A model generated the notes under the pieces. That model was not told where the DNA came from and did not search any database. It was given only the letters and a program-made list of their open reading frames with translations. The position numbers and the translations under genes are program-made. A stretch of 64,000 nt of DNA from JAVVPL01 sp036655775 (GTDB lineage: Bacteria; Bacteroidota; Bacteroidia; Bacteroidales; P3), in contig JAVVPL010000002.1 of the NCBI GenBank assembly GCA_036655775.1, positions 1 through 64,000 of the forward strand, read 5' to 3'. Below are positions 1-7,973 of the stretch, piece after piece (the first letter of the stretch is position 1; each line of letters begins with the position of its first letter).

Positions 1-14
1 TACAATAATACGAT

Positions 15-53
15 AGTACGCCTACTGCGATTGTGTAGTGGGCGTACTTTATT
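15..53 (+). terminator. Rho-independent terminator of a gene left of the window
   Basis: A 14-bp stem (15-28 pairing with 35-48, two G-T wobbles) encloses a 6-nt loop and is followed by TTATT. It lies 20 bp before the first gene, so it most likely ends a + strand transcript that begins outside the window. Confidence 0.75.
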
Positions 54-68
54 AGAAAAAGGCTATTT

Positions 69-830
69 ATGAAAAAATATATATTTATTTTAAGTATCCT
101 TTTCTTGGGAGGATTTGTTTCGCTTTACGCTCAAAAGAACGCGTATTCTATCGATTCCTCAACTTCTCAAAAGAAGATCAAGAAAGCCCTTCAACTTCGC
201 GATCATAAAAATATGATTAGTTTTGGTGGCGGAACCGCTTTAGGAACAGTGACAGGGCCAGAAACTTTATTTGCCTCTATCTTTAATGTTTCTTACCAAA
301 GGGATCTTATCAAACGCCTATCCATAGAATTGCAGTTTGAAAATTATCATGTTAATAGTTTCCCAGATTTTGCAACGCATAGTTTCGCATATCTAGGACA
401 AGAAACGGAGGCTGTAAAAAACTACATATTGACAGAATTAGATGCCTCTAGTGCAATGGGTTGGGCTTGGGTACGAAGCAATACTGCATCTTTGGGCATG
501 AACGTGCTTTTCCACATGGTAGAACGAAAGCACCATCGTTTTTCAGTTTATGCTGGTATAGGTCTTAATAATATGTCTGGAATTGAATACCGTTTAACAG
601 GATATCTATTCAATCGGGAAACATTAAAACTAATTTCTTATACAGATGATACAAGGCAATATAATGCAAATTATTGGTTTTGGGACTGTGGTCTCCGATA
701 CAGTTATATTTTTATAGACAAATTTGCCTTAGGTATTGATTTTGGATATTTTCGCACACCTTATTTTGAAAAAATAGTTGATAGTGATGTTTATTTCAAA
801 GCCAATTTGGTTTTTGGCGTACGATTATAA
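69..830 (+). CDS. Secreted outer-membrane beta-barrel-like protein, function unknown
   Basis: The 253-residue product starts with a clear signal peptide (MKKYIFILSILFLGGFVSLYA, then Q). The rest alternates short aromatic and hydrophobic strands with turns, for example GGGTALGTVTG near residue 53 and AGIGLNNMSG near 162, and ends in FGVRL. This is the look of a small porin-like or OmpW/OmpA-size barrel of the Bacteroidota envelope. I do not recognise a specific family. The ATG is the first in frame after the upstream terminator. A 7-bp inverted repeat (830-836 with 846-852) directly follows the stop and may end the transcript. Barrel assignment is inferred from sequence character only. Confidence 0.6.
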   Translation: MKKYIFILSILFLGGFVSLYAQKNAYSIDSSTSQKKIKKALQLRDHKNMISFGGGTALGTVTGPETLFASIFNVSYQRDLIKRLSIELQFENYHVNSFPDFATHSFAYLGQETEAVKNYILTELDASSAMGWAWVRSNTASLGMNVLFHMVERKHHRFSVYAGIGLNNMSGIEYRLTGYLFNRETLKLISYTDDTRQYNANYWFWDCGLRYSYIFIDKFALGIDFGYFRTPYFEKIVDSDVYFKANLVFGVRL

Positions 831-1140
831 AGTTGAGCTAAATTATCAACTTACCTCAACGACCAAGGTATTCTACCCAAAAATTAGAATTAAAAATTCC
901 CATAATGTTACACAAGTCAATAAAAAACAAGTGTTGGAAAGGATTGAAAAATAATGAGAAGCAGCAGATGCAGGAAAATGTAAAAAAATCTTTGTATCTA
1001 ATGAAAATCTTTGTATTTTTGACAAATAATTAAAAAAATCTTAGTCGGAAATATAGTGGGCTAGACCATTACTTACTTTTTTTTACGAAATTTCAGAAAT
1101 CATTCTCTAATTTATTTTGAACCTCATTAATATAGAAACT
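831..1140. other. Intergenic region of about 310 bp
   Basis: It starts with the small hairpin 830-852 after the first gene and ends with a Bacteroidota promoter at 991-1021. An AT-rich open frame of 42 codons (905-1033) exists but overlaps the promoter and is not convincing. Nothing else is seen. Confidence 0.5.
991..1021 (+). promoter_or_regulatory. Bacteroidota promoter for the RDD protein gene
   Basis: TTTG (991-994), 19 bp, then TATTTTTG (1014-1021), matching the -33/-7 consensus TTTG...TAnnTTTG. The expected start is near 1026, giving a leader of about 115 nt. Confidence 0.6.
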
Positions 1141-1899
1141 ATGAAAAAAATATTTTTTATTTTTCTTGCAGGAATAATGGATCTTTTGACAATTTTCGCT
1201 CTCTCCTTACTGTTTTGGATAGTTTCGGAATATACCTCTGGGTTATTGTTTGCAAATATGGAATTTGTATTGATTGAAAATTCCTTTGCAGACAATTTAA
1301 ATATCCTAAAGTATTTTTTCTTAGTTGTTGCGATTGTTTATATCGTTCTTTCTATTGTTTGCAAACGTTCTTTGGGGGGCCTTTTAGTTAATAATTTTTT
1401 TTTAAAAAACTCTTTAAAAATATTGACGGCAACTATGTTGGATTTTTGGATAGTGATCACATTTACGATTATCCTAGATCTATGGCTACAAACTTTATTT
1501 TTCTTCGAATCGCTTAATTTATTTTTTCTTTTAGTTTTGTTTTACGGCTTGATTTCGGCCGTTTTTGATGGAAAAACCATAGGACGTTATCTTTTTGGAA
1601 TAAAATTAATCCAACAAAATGGCAAGAAGTATTTTTTTAAATATGAAATTATAAAATTCGTTCTCATTATAGCTATTCCGTATCTAATTTTGTCTTTGCT
1701 TGGAATTACAGACTCTTTTGCCTTATTTTTTGATATTGCTGTTTGGGGAATTGTTTTAACTGTTTTTTCCTTGATTATCTTAAAAAAAACAATTTGGGCA
1801 AAACTTTTTCATGTAAAAAAAGAATATATACGATATACGATATCCAAAAATTCAATATCTTATAAATTTTGTGCTAGTATTGATTTTCTTTATGGGTAG
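1141..1899 (+). CDS. RDD-family multi-pass membrane protein
   Basis: The product has 252 residues and about five or six hydrophobic segments. The stretch DGKTIGRYLFGIKLI near residue 145 is the hallmark of RDD-domain proteins (Arg, Asp, Asp family), followed by the second polar stretch FFKYEIIKFV. RDD proteins are inner-membrane proteins of mostly unknown role, some proposed as transporters. A TTG at 1117 is in frame, but the ATG at 1141 gives a normal N-terminus (MKKIFFIFLAGI) and is preferred. The last 29 bases overlap the next gene in another frame, which suggests translational coupling. It shares the 991-1021 promoter with that gene. Confidence 0.7.
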   Translation: MKKIFFIFLAGIMDLLTIFALSLLFWIVSEYTSGLLFANMEFVLIENSFADNLNILKYFFLVVAIVYIVLSIVCKRSLGGLLVNNFFLKNSLKILTATMLDFWIVITFTIILDLWLQTLFFFESLNLFFLLVLFYGLISAVFDGKTIGRYLFGIKLIQQNGKKYFFKYEIIKFVLIIAIPYLILSLLGITDSFALFFDIAVWGIVLTVFSLIILKKTIWAKLFHVKKEYIRYTISKNSISYKFCASIDFLYG

Positions 1900-3163
1900 T
1901 TTTATCGGAATACGAACATTGAACAATCACAATCAAGCTAAAATCACAAAAATAGCAGGCTTTAATTATCCTTATAAATATCCTGATTATCCAAACGAAA
2001 AGAGACTAAACTCTTATGTTGATTTTTTAAAAACGCAAAATACATCACCTAAAGATTATGTGTTAGACTTATTTAATAAATATGATGTTGTCATTTTGCA
2101 GGAATCTTATCATGGGGAATCAACACAATGGGACTTAATTACGGAAATAGTTCAAGATCCTGTATTTATAGATAAAGTGGGGCATGTCTTCTCTGAATAT
2201 GGTTCAGCGATGCATCAAGATAAAATCGATCGTTTTTTAAACACTAAATTTGAAAATGATACTGTTTTAGAGCAAGAAACAGCCATTTTAATGGATTATA
2301 TGACGGGAGGTTTTTTTTATTTTATTAAACATTTAAACGTATTGAATAATTCACTTTCAGACAGTATTAAGATAATGCATCATTATTGTGATATCATTGA
2401 TTGGGATTATTTTAGCACTTTTTCAAGAGTAGATCTTTCTAAAACAAAACTTAATCGTGACAGTTTGATGGCCCAAGTTACCATAGATTGGTATAAGAAA
2501 CAAGTTTCTGAAAATAAACGGCATAAATGTTTAGTTGTGACCAATACCCGACATTCGTTTGGTTATGCTGGCGGAATGGACAAAGTGAAGAATACTAAAG
2601 GATTGCCACGTTTTACATCTGGCAATCAAGGACAATATATTTGGGAACAAATTCCAGAAAAAACAGCCAATGTGATGTTTGTTAAATATATTTCTTCACG
2701 TATATTTGTTCTGCCGTTAATTCAACCTATACATTTTGGAAAATGGGAGAAATCATTTGCATTGAATGGGAATAAGCCTTTAGGGTTTAATTTGGAAGAT
2801 ACGCCTTTTGGAAATGACCACTTCGATGCAAAATACGCAAGAGGTGCAAACAATCAATTAAATTATTCTGATATTTATACAGGCTTGGTATTCTATAAAC
2901 CTCACTCGAACTTACGTTTTAGTTATCACCCTTATCGTAAATTTGCCATAGAGCAAGAGGCAATTCGTAAGGGTATAACAGATAGCTTACTCATACAAAA
3001 GAAAACACGATTCGCCAGCAATGAAACCTACTCTTCAAATTTTAAGGAAGCAGGATATATTAATTTTTTTCCTATTTTATTTTATGTAATCTTAGGTATT
3101 TTAAATATCTTTCTATATTTGATTTATTTGATTTTGAAAATAACTAAACAAAAAAACGCTTAA
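1871..3163 (+). CDS. Membrane-anchored EreA/ChaN-like protein
   Basis: The product has about 430 residues with one hydrophobic helix at each end (LVLIFFMGSFIGI at the N-terminus, a 25-residue segment near 400). Between them lies a soluble domain with DVVILQESYHGESTQW (near 72), a histidine-bearing strand-loop reminiscent of the erythromycin-esterase/ChaN fold, and a second conserved-looking VVTNTRHSFGYAGG near 220. The catalytic function is not known. The start is uncertain: GTG at 1871 overlaps the RDD gene by 29 bp, ATG at 1892 by 8 bp, and the frame is open back to 1817 without an ATG. Either coupling to the RDD gene or a sequencing frameshift could explain this. The family assignment is tentative. 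Confidence 0.5.
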   Translation: MLVLIFFMGSFIGIRTLNNHNQAKITKIAGFNYPYKYPDYPNEKRLNSYVDFLKTQNTSPKDYVLDLFNKYDVVILQESYHGESTQWDLITEIVQDPVFIDKVGHVFSEYGSAMHQDKIDRFLNTKFENDTVLEQETAILMDYMTGGFFYFIKHLNVLNNSLSDSIKIMHHYCDIIDWDYFSTFSRVDLSKTKLNRDSLMAQVTIDWYKKQVSENKRHKCLVVTNTRHSFGYAGGMDKVKNTKGLPRFTSGNQGQYIWEQIPEKTANVMFVKYISSRIFVLPLIQPIHFGKWEKSFALNGNKPLGFNLEDTPFGNDHFDAKYARGANNQLNYSDIYTGLVFYKPHSNLRFSYHPYRKFAIEQEAIRKGITDSLLIQKKTRFASNETYSSNFKEAGYINFFPILFYVILGILNIFLYLIYLILKITKQKNA

Positions 3164-3204
3164 ACGAAAAGACAGATTGGGATGGCAGATATGCAACCGA
3201 AATC

Positions 3205-3244
3205 AAAAAAAGCACTTATGAAATATTCATAAATGCTTCTTTTT
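3205..3244. terminator. Bidirectional terminator between the EreA-like gene and tRNA-CAT
   Basis: TTATGAA (3216-3222) pairs with TTCATAA (3226-3232), extended by AGCA/TGCT across a single mismatch and flanked by an A run on the left and a T run on the right. It can serve the + strand gene ending at 3163 and the - strand tRNA whose 3' end is at 3250. Confidence 0.75.
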
Positions 3245-3249
3245 GAGGG

Positions 3250-3323
3250 TGGTCCCACTAGGGCTCGAACCTAGGACCAAATGATTATGAGTCATCTACT
3301 CTAACCAACTGAGCTATGAGACC
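3250..3323 (-). tRNA. tRNA with anticodon CAT (Ile2 or elongator Met)
   Basis: The - strand folds as a complete cloverleaf of 74 nt: acceptor GGTCTCA/TGGGACC, D arm GCTC/GAGT, anticodon stem GATGA/TCATT around CTCATAA, T arm CTAGG/CCTAG with TTCGAGC. The discriminator is A and CCA is not encoded. The anticodon stem lacks the three G-C pairs of initiators, so this is not tRNA-fMet. C4-G69 and the TTGGTC variable region resemble tRNA-Ile2, whose C34 is changed to lysidine by TilS, but elongator tRNA-Met cannot be excluded by eye. Confidence 0.9.
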
Positions 3324-3382
3324 TGATTTTGCACAACTTACGTTTTAAAAATGGATAAAATTCAAAAAAAATCACCCACTTC

Positions 3383-3414
3383 TTTGCTAAATCGACTGCA
3401 AAAGTATAACTTTA
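3383..3414 (+). promoter_or_regulatory. Possible promoter of the HAD/mltF pair
   Basis: TTTG (3383-3386), 20 bp, TAACTTTA (3407-3414), one base off the -7 consensus. It overlaps the divergent tRNA promoter. Confidence 0.4.
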
Positions 3415-3429
3415 CATTGAATTTGCAAA
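3399..3429 (-). promoter_or_regulatory. Promoter of tRNA-CAT
   Basis: On the - strand TTTG (3429-3426), 19 bp, TACTTTTG (3406-3399). It lies about 75 bp before the mature tRNA 5' end and interleaves with a possible + strand promoter for the HAD gene. Confidence 0.6.
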
Positions 3430-3439
3430 ATTTAATTGT

Positions 3440-4078
3440 ATGTTAAAGCCAAAAAATATTATTTTCGATTTAGGTGGAGTGCTTGTAAACCTTGATATCA
3501 CTGCAAGTATAGAGGCTTTAAAAAAGTTTAATATCCCTAACTTTGATCGCTTTTTTGCAGAAGCACAACAATCGGGAATTATGGAAGCTTTGGAAACAGG
3601 CCAAATTAGTGGCTCAACATTTCTTAGCGAAATTCAAAAAAGAATTGGAAATCCTCAAATTACAAATAAAAAAATTGAAGAAGCTTGGAACAAAATGCTT
3701 TTAGATACCCCCAAGTCTCGTTTAGCTCTTTTGTCCAAAGTAAAACAAAATTATCACACGTATTTATTGAGCAATACAAACGAAATTCATATCACATATT
3801 ATCTAAATAACTTAAAAAAAGAACAGCCAGAATTTGATTTTTATGCACTTTTTGATCATATTTATTTGTCACACGAACTTGGAATGAAAAAGCCAGATAC
3901 GCAAATTTTTTTAGAAGTACTTAAACGAGAGCATATCAAAGCGGAAGAAACTTTGTTTATAGATGATACCGAACAACATATCAAAAGCGCAGCCAGCTTG
4001 GGTATCAACACATATTGGTTGCAACAACAAAACATATTGGATTTGTTTAATAAAAATGGTGAATGGATCGCATCTTAG
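3440..4078 (+). CDS. HAD-superfamily hydrolase, YihX-like sugar phosphatase
   Basis: The 212-residue product has all four HAD motifs: IIFDLGGVLV with nucleophile Asp10, LLSNTNEIH near 110 (motif II), MKKPD near 148 (motif III Lys), and LFIDDTEQHI near 173 (motif IV). The Gly in place of the second Asp of motif I is the arrangement seen in the YihX branch (DLGNV), which dephosphorylates glucose-1-phosphate in E. coli. The cap is of the small helical C1 type. The true substrate here is unknown. The last 16 bases overlap mltF, so the two are probably co-transcribed. Confidence 0.8.
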   Translation: MLKPKNIIFDLGGVLVNLDITASIEALKKFNIPNFDRFFAEAQQSGIMEALETGQISGSTFLSEIQKRIGNPQITNKKIEEAWNKMLLDTPKSRLALLSKVKQNYHTYLLSNTNEIHITYYLNNLKKEQPEFDFYALFDHIYLSHELGMKKPDTQIFLEVLKREHIKAEETLFIDDTEQHIKSAASLGINTYWLQQQNILDLFNKNGEWIAS

Positions 4079-5499
4079 TATTCTTTAAAAATTTTTGGAC
4101 TTCTCCAAAAGCTCGATATACCTTTGTTATTGGCACAGGTCTCATCGCAATTGTAGTGGCTAGTTCGTTATGGGTATCCCAAGAAGAACCTCCAGAGGAT
4201 CTTAGTATGCAACGCTTACGCGACAAAAAAATACTCTATGCTTCGGTAGAATGCAATTCGACAGACTATTTTATTTATCAAGGGTACGCAATGGGATTTC
4301 AACTCGAATTATTGGAAAGATTTGCCAAAGACCTGGGAGTGAAATTACAGCTAAAGCAAAGCAATTCCATAGAGCAGCACTTTTCGTGGCTTAAAGAGCA
4401 GAAAATCGACCTTATTGCAGCCAATATCTCTATAACTACGGAACGAGGGAAAACAATATTGTTTTCTCAGCCTATTTTTACCACTCCACAAGTATTGGTT
4501 CAACTTAAAAAAAATAAAAATTCGGATCCCGCAAATTTTATTGATGAAGTCTCTGATTTAAATGACAAATCTATTTACGTAAAAGAGAATAGCATTTATG
4601 AACAAAGCTTGCGAAATCTTACAAACTGGCTGGATAGAGATATTGATATTTGTGTAAACAATGAGCAAAATGAAGAGGATTTAATTACCTTGGTGGCTGA
4701 AGGAAAAATTCCGTATACTGTAACCGCCCAAAATATTGCCCATTGGTGCGCCAAGGAATATCCTAACATTGATTATCATTTTTGTATAGGCAAAGAACAA
4801 AAAATTGCATGGGCATTTCGTCAAAGTTCTGATAGTTTGCAAATGTTGGCAAATCAATGGTTGGCAAAGTTTACAAAGACAAAAAAATTTCAACAACTCT
4901 ACGATAAATACTATTTGCAATCACGAAAAATAAATTTCAAAGCAGCCAACGAAGCGGTTGAAAAGGGACGAATTTCAAAATATGACGAACTAATTAAACA
5001 ATATGCCGATACTTTAGATTGGGATTGGCGCTTGTTGGCCTCCCTCATTTATCAAGAATCTCATTTTATTCCCAATTTAGTTTCTTGGGCTGGGGCTTTT
5101 GGTTTGATGCAGTTAATGCCTGAAACTGCAAAACGTTTTAACGTAACTCCTCAATCTTCTCCCGAAGCACAAATACGAGGGGGAGTACGCTATATTCAAT
5201 GGTTAGATCGGTATATTCCAGCGGAAATAAAAGATACAAATGAGCGAATTAAATTTATTTTGGCGGCCTATAATATCGGCATGGGACATATTTTAGATGC
5301 ACGCCGTCTGGCAAGTAAGCACGGAGATGACCCCAATGTGTGGACCTTAGAAACAGAGCACTATATTAAATTGAAATCTAAACCTAAATATTATAATGAT
5401 GCAGCTGTACGCCACGGCTATGCACGAGGTTTTGAAACTTTTAATTTTGTACGCGAAGTCAATACACGTTATTCTCATTATTGTAATTTGATACCCTAG
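4063..5499 (+). CDS. mltF: Membrane-bound lytic murein transglycosylase F
   Basis: The 478-residue product has an N-terminal membrane anchor (about 19-39). A bacterial solute-binding (SBP_bac_3) domain follows at about 55-290, then a C-terminal SLT goose-lysozyme domain. The SLT domain carries LIYQESHF with the catalytic Glu (near 336), GAFGLMQLMPETA and AAYNIGMGHI. MltF cuts glycan strands between MurNAc and GlcNAc, forming 1,6-anhydroMurNAc, and the first domain regulates it in Pseudomonas and E. coli. The anchor is a transmembrane helix and no lipobox is seen. The length fits the family. It starts 16 bp inside the HAD gene. Confidence 0.88.
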   Translation: MDRILVFFKNFWTSPKARYTFVIGTGLIAIVVASSLWVSQEEPPEDLSMQRLRDKKILYASVECNSTDYFIYQGYAMGFQLELLERFAKDLGVKLQLKQSNSIEQHFSWLKEQKIDLIAANISITTERGKTILFSQPIFTTPQVLVQLKKNKNSDPANFIDEVSDLNDKSIYVKENSIYEQSLRNLTNWLDRDIDICVNNEQNEEDLITLVAEGKIPYTVTAQNIAHWCAKEYPNIDYHFCIGKEQKIAWAFRQSSDSLQMLANQWLAKFTKTKKFQQLYDKYYLQSRKINFKAANEAVEKGRISKYDELIKQYADTLDWDWRLLASLIYQESHFIPNLVSWAGAFGLMQLMPETAKRFNVTPQSSPEAQIRGGVRYIQWLDRYIPAEIKDTNERIKFILAAYNIGMGHILDARRLASKHGDDPNVWTLETEHYIKLKSKPKYYNDAAVRHGYARGFETFNFVREVNTRYSHYCNLIP

Positions 5500-5634
5500 C
5501 AAAAACAAAATAATTTGCTAATCTGGCGATTCTGCCTATCCCTTTGATTCATTTTACAAAAAAAACATCAAAAAAATTAACGTTTTTACAATCATTCGTT
5601 TTGTGATACCATATAGTATAAAAACAGGTTTGCC

Positions 5635-5669
5635 TGACTACAGCTTATCAATATTGTTTGTTGTAGTCA
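5635..5669 (+). promoter_or_regulatory. Leader hairpin before the ComEA-like gene
   Basis: TGACTACA (5635-5642) and TGTAGTCA (5662-5669) form a perfect 8-bp stem with a 19-nt loop, 48 bp before the start codon. No T run follows, so it could be a leader structure or an operator palindrome. Its function is inferred. Confidence 0.35.
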
Positions 5670-5717
5670 AGGAATTGCTTACTAAAAAAAGTAATTTTTA
5701 TATTAAAATCAAAAAAA

Positions 5718-6398
5718 ATGAAACGTATGTATGTAAATTTTATGCGCACTTTTGCTTTTACAGCCCAGGATCGCAATGGTCTTATCGTTTTAATTGGACT
5801 CATTTTTATAACTTTAATTTTCAAAGTATACTATCCTTTTTGGTTAATTGATCATACCCCCCTTCCTAAGGAGGTGGTATTTACTAATTCTAAGAGTGAT
5901 ACCTACACCAAACCCAGTTTTGAAACTTCTATATATGCCGATAGTTCAACAAAATTCCAAACCAACAAAAAATATGCTCCAAAAATAGAGAAAAAAATTT
6001 TCACACTTCATCTAAATACGGCAGACACTCTCGATTTTCAAGAACTTAGAGGCATTGGATCGGGCTATGCAAAACGCATTTTCAACTATCGACAAAAACT
6101 AGGAGGCTTTGTTAGAAAAGAACAACTTTTGGAAGTATGGGGTATTGATAGTGCTTTATACCAAAGTATTTTACCTTTCATTATTTTGGACATTGACCAA
6201 ATTGAAAAAATAAATATAAATACCATCGATTTGCAAAGTTTGAAAAAACACCCTTATTTGGACTATTATCAAGCAAAAGAAATAATCAAATATCGCGAAA
6301 AAAAAGGAGGGTTTCAATCGGTAAATGAACTAAAAAAAGTGAATTTAATGGATGGAAATACATTTGAAAAATTACACCTCTATCTCTCTATCAAATAA
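5718..6398 (+). CDS. Membrane-anchored helix-hairpin-helix (ComEA-type) protein
   Basis: The 226-residue product has a hydrophobic helix near 20-40 (LIVLIGLIFITLIFKVYY), a polar linker, and paired HhH units. The first is LNTADTLDFQELRGIGSGYAKRI (about 95-117) with RQKLGGF, and a second begins ININTIDLQSLKKHPYLDYYQAKEI with REKKGGFQS. This is the architecture of the ComEA/helix-hairpin-helix family, which binds DNA without sequence specificity. In competent bacteria ComEA receives incoming DNA outside the membrane. No other competence gene is present in the window, so a role in uptake is not established. The transcript ends at the terminator 6406-6445. Confidence 0.8.
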   Translation: MKRMYVNFMRTFAFTAQDRNGLIVLIGLIFITLIFKVYYPFWLIDHTPLPKEVVFTNSKSDTYTKPSFETSIYADSSTKFQTNKKYAPKIEKKIFTLHLNTADTLDFQELRGIGSGYAKRIFNYRQKLGGFVRKEQLLEVWGIDSALYQSILPFIILDIDQIEKININTIDLQSLKKHPYLDYYQAKEIIKYREKKGGFQSVNELKKVNLMDGNTFEKLHLYLSIK

Positions 6399-6405
6399 AT
6401 AAAAA

Positions 6406-6445
6406 GCCTCTTTTCTCAATATGGAAAAATCCAGAGAAAAGAGGC
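6406..6445. terminator. Bidirectional terminator between comEA-like gene and gcvT
   Basis: A perfect 12-bp stem, GCCTCTTTTCTC (6406-6417) with its complement at 6434-6445. A-rich sequence on the left and T-rich sequence on the right fit ends of both convergent transcripts. Confidence 0.85.
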
Positions 6446-6466
6446 TCTACTTTTATATAAAAAATT

Positions 6467-7570
6467 TTATTTTTTGTAAAAAGGCATACGCACTACTTTG
6501 GCTGCCAATAATTTTTCACGCACTTTGATAAATAAAGGAGTGTCGACTTTGGCAAAAGGAGTTTTTACATACGCGGTGCCTATTGCTTTGTGGCAAGAGG
6601 GCGACTGTGTGCCTGAACAAACGATACCTATTGAATTGCCTTCGGCATCACATACTTCATAATCTTGACGAGGAATACCTCGATCAATCATTTCAAAACC
6701 TACTAATTTACGTTGTAAACCGTCGGCTTTAAGTTTTTCCATTTTATCGCGATCGATAAAATTATTGCCTTCAACCATTTTGGTAATCCAACCTAAACCC
6801 GCTTCAATAGGAGAAGTTTCATCGGTAATTTCATGCCCATACAAACAAAATCCCATTTCCAAACGTAAGGTATCACGAGCACCTAAACCTGCAGGTTTAA
6901 TACCAAATTCAGCGCCTGCTTCAAAAACAGCTTTCCATATCTTGGGGGCATCTGCATTGGACATATAAATTTCACAACCGCCTGCACCTGTATAGCCCGT
7001 GGTAGAAAAGATAACATCTTTCACCCCTGCAAAATCAAGTTTTTTGAAAGTGTAATATTCCATGTCTTCCACGGGTGTAGAGGTTAGTTTTTGCATTGCT
7101 TTCAAGGCTAAAGGGCCTTGTACTGCCAATTGTGCAATTTCCTCAGAAGCATTGTAAAGTTCTTTGCCTACTTCTAAACCCATTTCTTTAGCATGTTGAG
7201 AACACCAAGCCCAATCTTTATCAATATTGGCCGCATTAATAACCAATAAATAAGTTTCACGATTCACACAATAAACCAATAAATCATCTACAATACCGCC
7301 TCTTCCATTAGGGAAACAAGAGTATTGAACTTTTCCTTCACTGAGAGCGGCAACATCATTGGTGGTTAAGTGTTGAACAAATGCAAAGGCTTTGGGACCT
7401 TTGACCCAAAATTCGCCCATGTGAGACACATCGAACACGCCTATTTTTTCGCGTACATTTAAATGTTCTGCTATTAGACCTTCGTATTGTACAGGCATGT
7501 TATAGCCTGCAAATGGTACCATCTTAGCACCTAGTGCAATGTGATAATTTGTAAAAACGGTGGTTTTCAT
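6467..7570 (-). CDS. gcvT: Aminomethyltransferase, glycine cleavage T-protein
   Basis: The 367-residue product matches GcvT throughout: FAGYNMPVQY near 21, KIGVFDVSHMGEF near 42, TTGYTGAGGCEIY near 190 and LGARDTLRLEMGFCLYGHE near 230. The last of these holds the folate-binding Arg and Asp region. It transfers the methylene group of the aminomethyl-lipoyl H-protein to tetrahydrofolate and releases ammonia. The P and H proteins are not in the window, so the system is dispersed, as is common in Bacteroidales. It lies 23 bp after the bactofilin gene and is probably the last gene of the T9SS transcription unit, or has its own promoter in that gap. Confidence 0.95.
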   Translation of the reverse strand: MKTTVFTNYHIALGAKMVPFAGYNMPVQYEGLIAEHLNVREKIGVFDVSHMGEFWVKGPKAFAFVQHLTTNDVAALSEGKVQYSCFPNGRGGIVDDLLVYCVNRETYLLVINAANIDKDWAWCSQHAKEMGLEVGKELYNASEEIAQLAVQGPLALKAMQKLTSTPVEDMEYYTFKKLDFAGVKDVIFSTTGYTGAGGCEIYMSNADAPKIWKAVFEAGAEFGIKPAGLGARDTLRLEMGFCLYGHEITDETSPIEAGLGWITKMVEGNNFIDRDKMEKLKADGLQRKLVGFEMIDRGIPRQDYEVCDAEGNSIGIVCSGTQSPSCHKAIGTAYVKTPFAKVDTPLFIKVREKLLAAKVVRMPFYKK

Positions 7571-7593
7571 TTATATATATTTTTTTATTTTAT

Positions 7594-7962
7594 TTACACA
7601 ATTTCTGTTTCATTCAATTTTTCTATTGGCATTTTGCAATTTCCTAAAAAAGTGGCTCCTTGCTCAATGGAAATTTTATCGGTAACCACATCACCTATCA
7701 CAATAGCCGTGGATCTCAATATCAAATATTCTTTAACTTCTATGGAAGCCTCTACTCTCCCATCTAATTCGGCCACTTGACAAACAATATTCCCTTGAAC
7801 AGTGCCTGAAGGCCCTACAATAAGTTTGCCTTCCAATTTAATATCCCCTATAAAATTTCCATCTATGCGGATATTCCCACCACTGACAAATTCACCCTTA
7901 AATTTAGTGCCTGCACTAATAATGTTATGGGTATTTAATTCATTTTCACTTTGCTTTGCCAT
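7594..7962 (-). CDS. Bactofilin family cytoskeletal protein
   Basis: The 122-residue product is almost wholly one bactofilin (DUF583) domain. Short hydrophobic beta-turn repeats such as GNIRIDGNFIGDIKLEGKL, GTVQGNIV and ASIEVKEYLILRSTAIVIGDV build a right-handed beta-helix. Bactofilins polymerise without nucleotide and position envelope or cell-wall enzymes. The disordered N-terminus (about 18 residues) and short C-terminal tail are normal. It starts 11 bp after porP stops, so it is likely co-transcribed with the secretion module. Confidence 0.88.
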   Translation of the reverse strand: MAKQSENELNTHNIISAGTKFKGEFVSGGNIRIDGNFIGDIKLEGKLIVGPSGTVQGNIVCQVAELDGRVEASIEVKEYLILRSTAIVIGDVVTDKISIEQGATFLGNCKMPIEKLNETEIV

Positions 7963-7973
7963 ATTATCTATTT

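Noticed and set aside
905..1033. 42-codon small gene before the RDD gene
   Set aside because: It overlaps the promoter 991-1021, has no recognisable domain and an AT-driven composition.
5603..5851. 82-codon frame ahead of the ComEA-like gene
   Set aside because: It overlaps the start of the HhH protein in another frame and has no family features.
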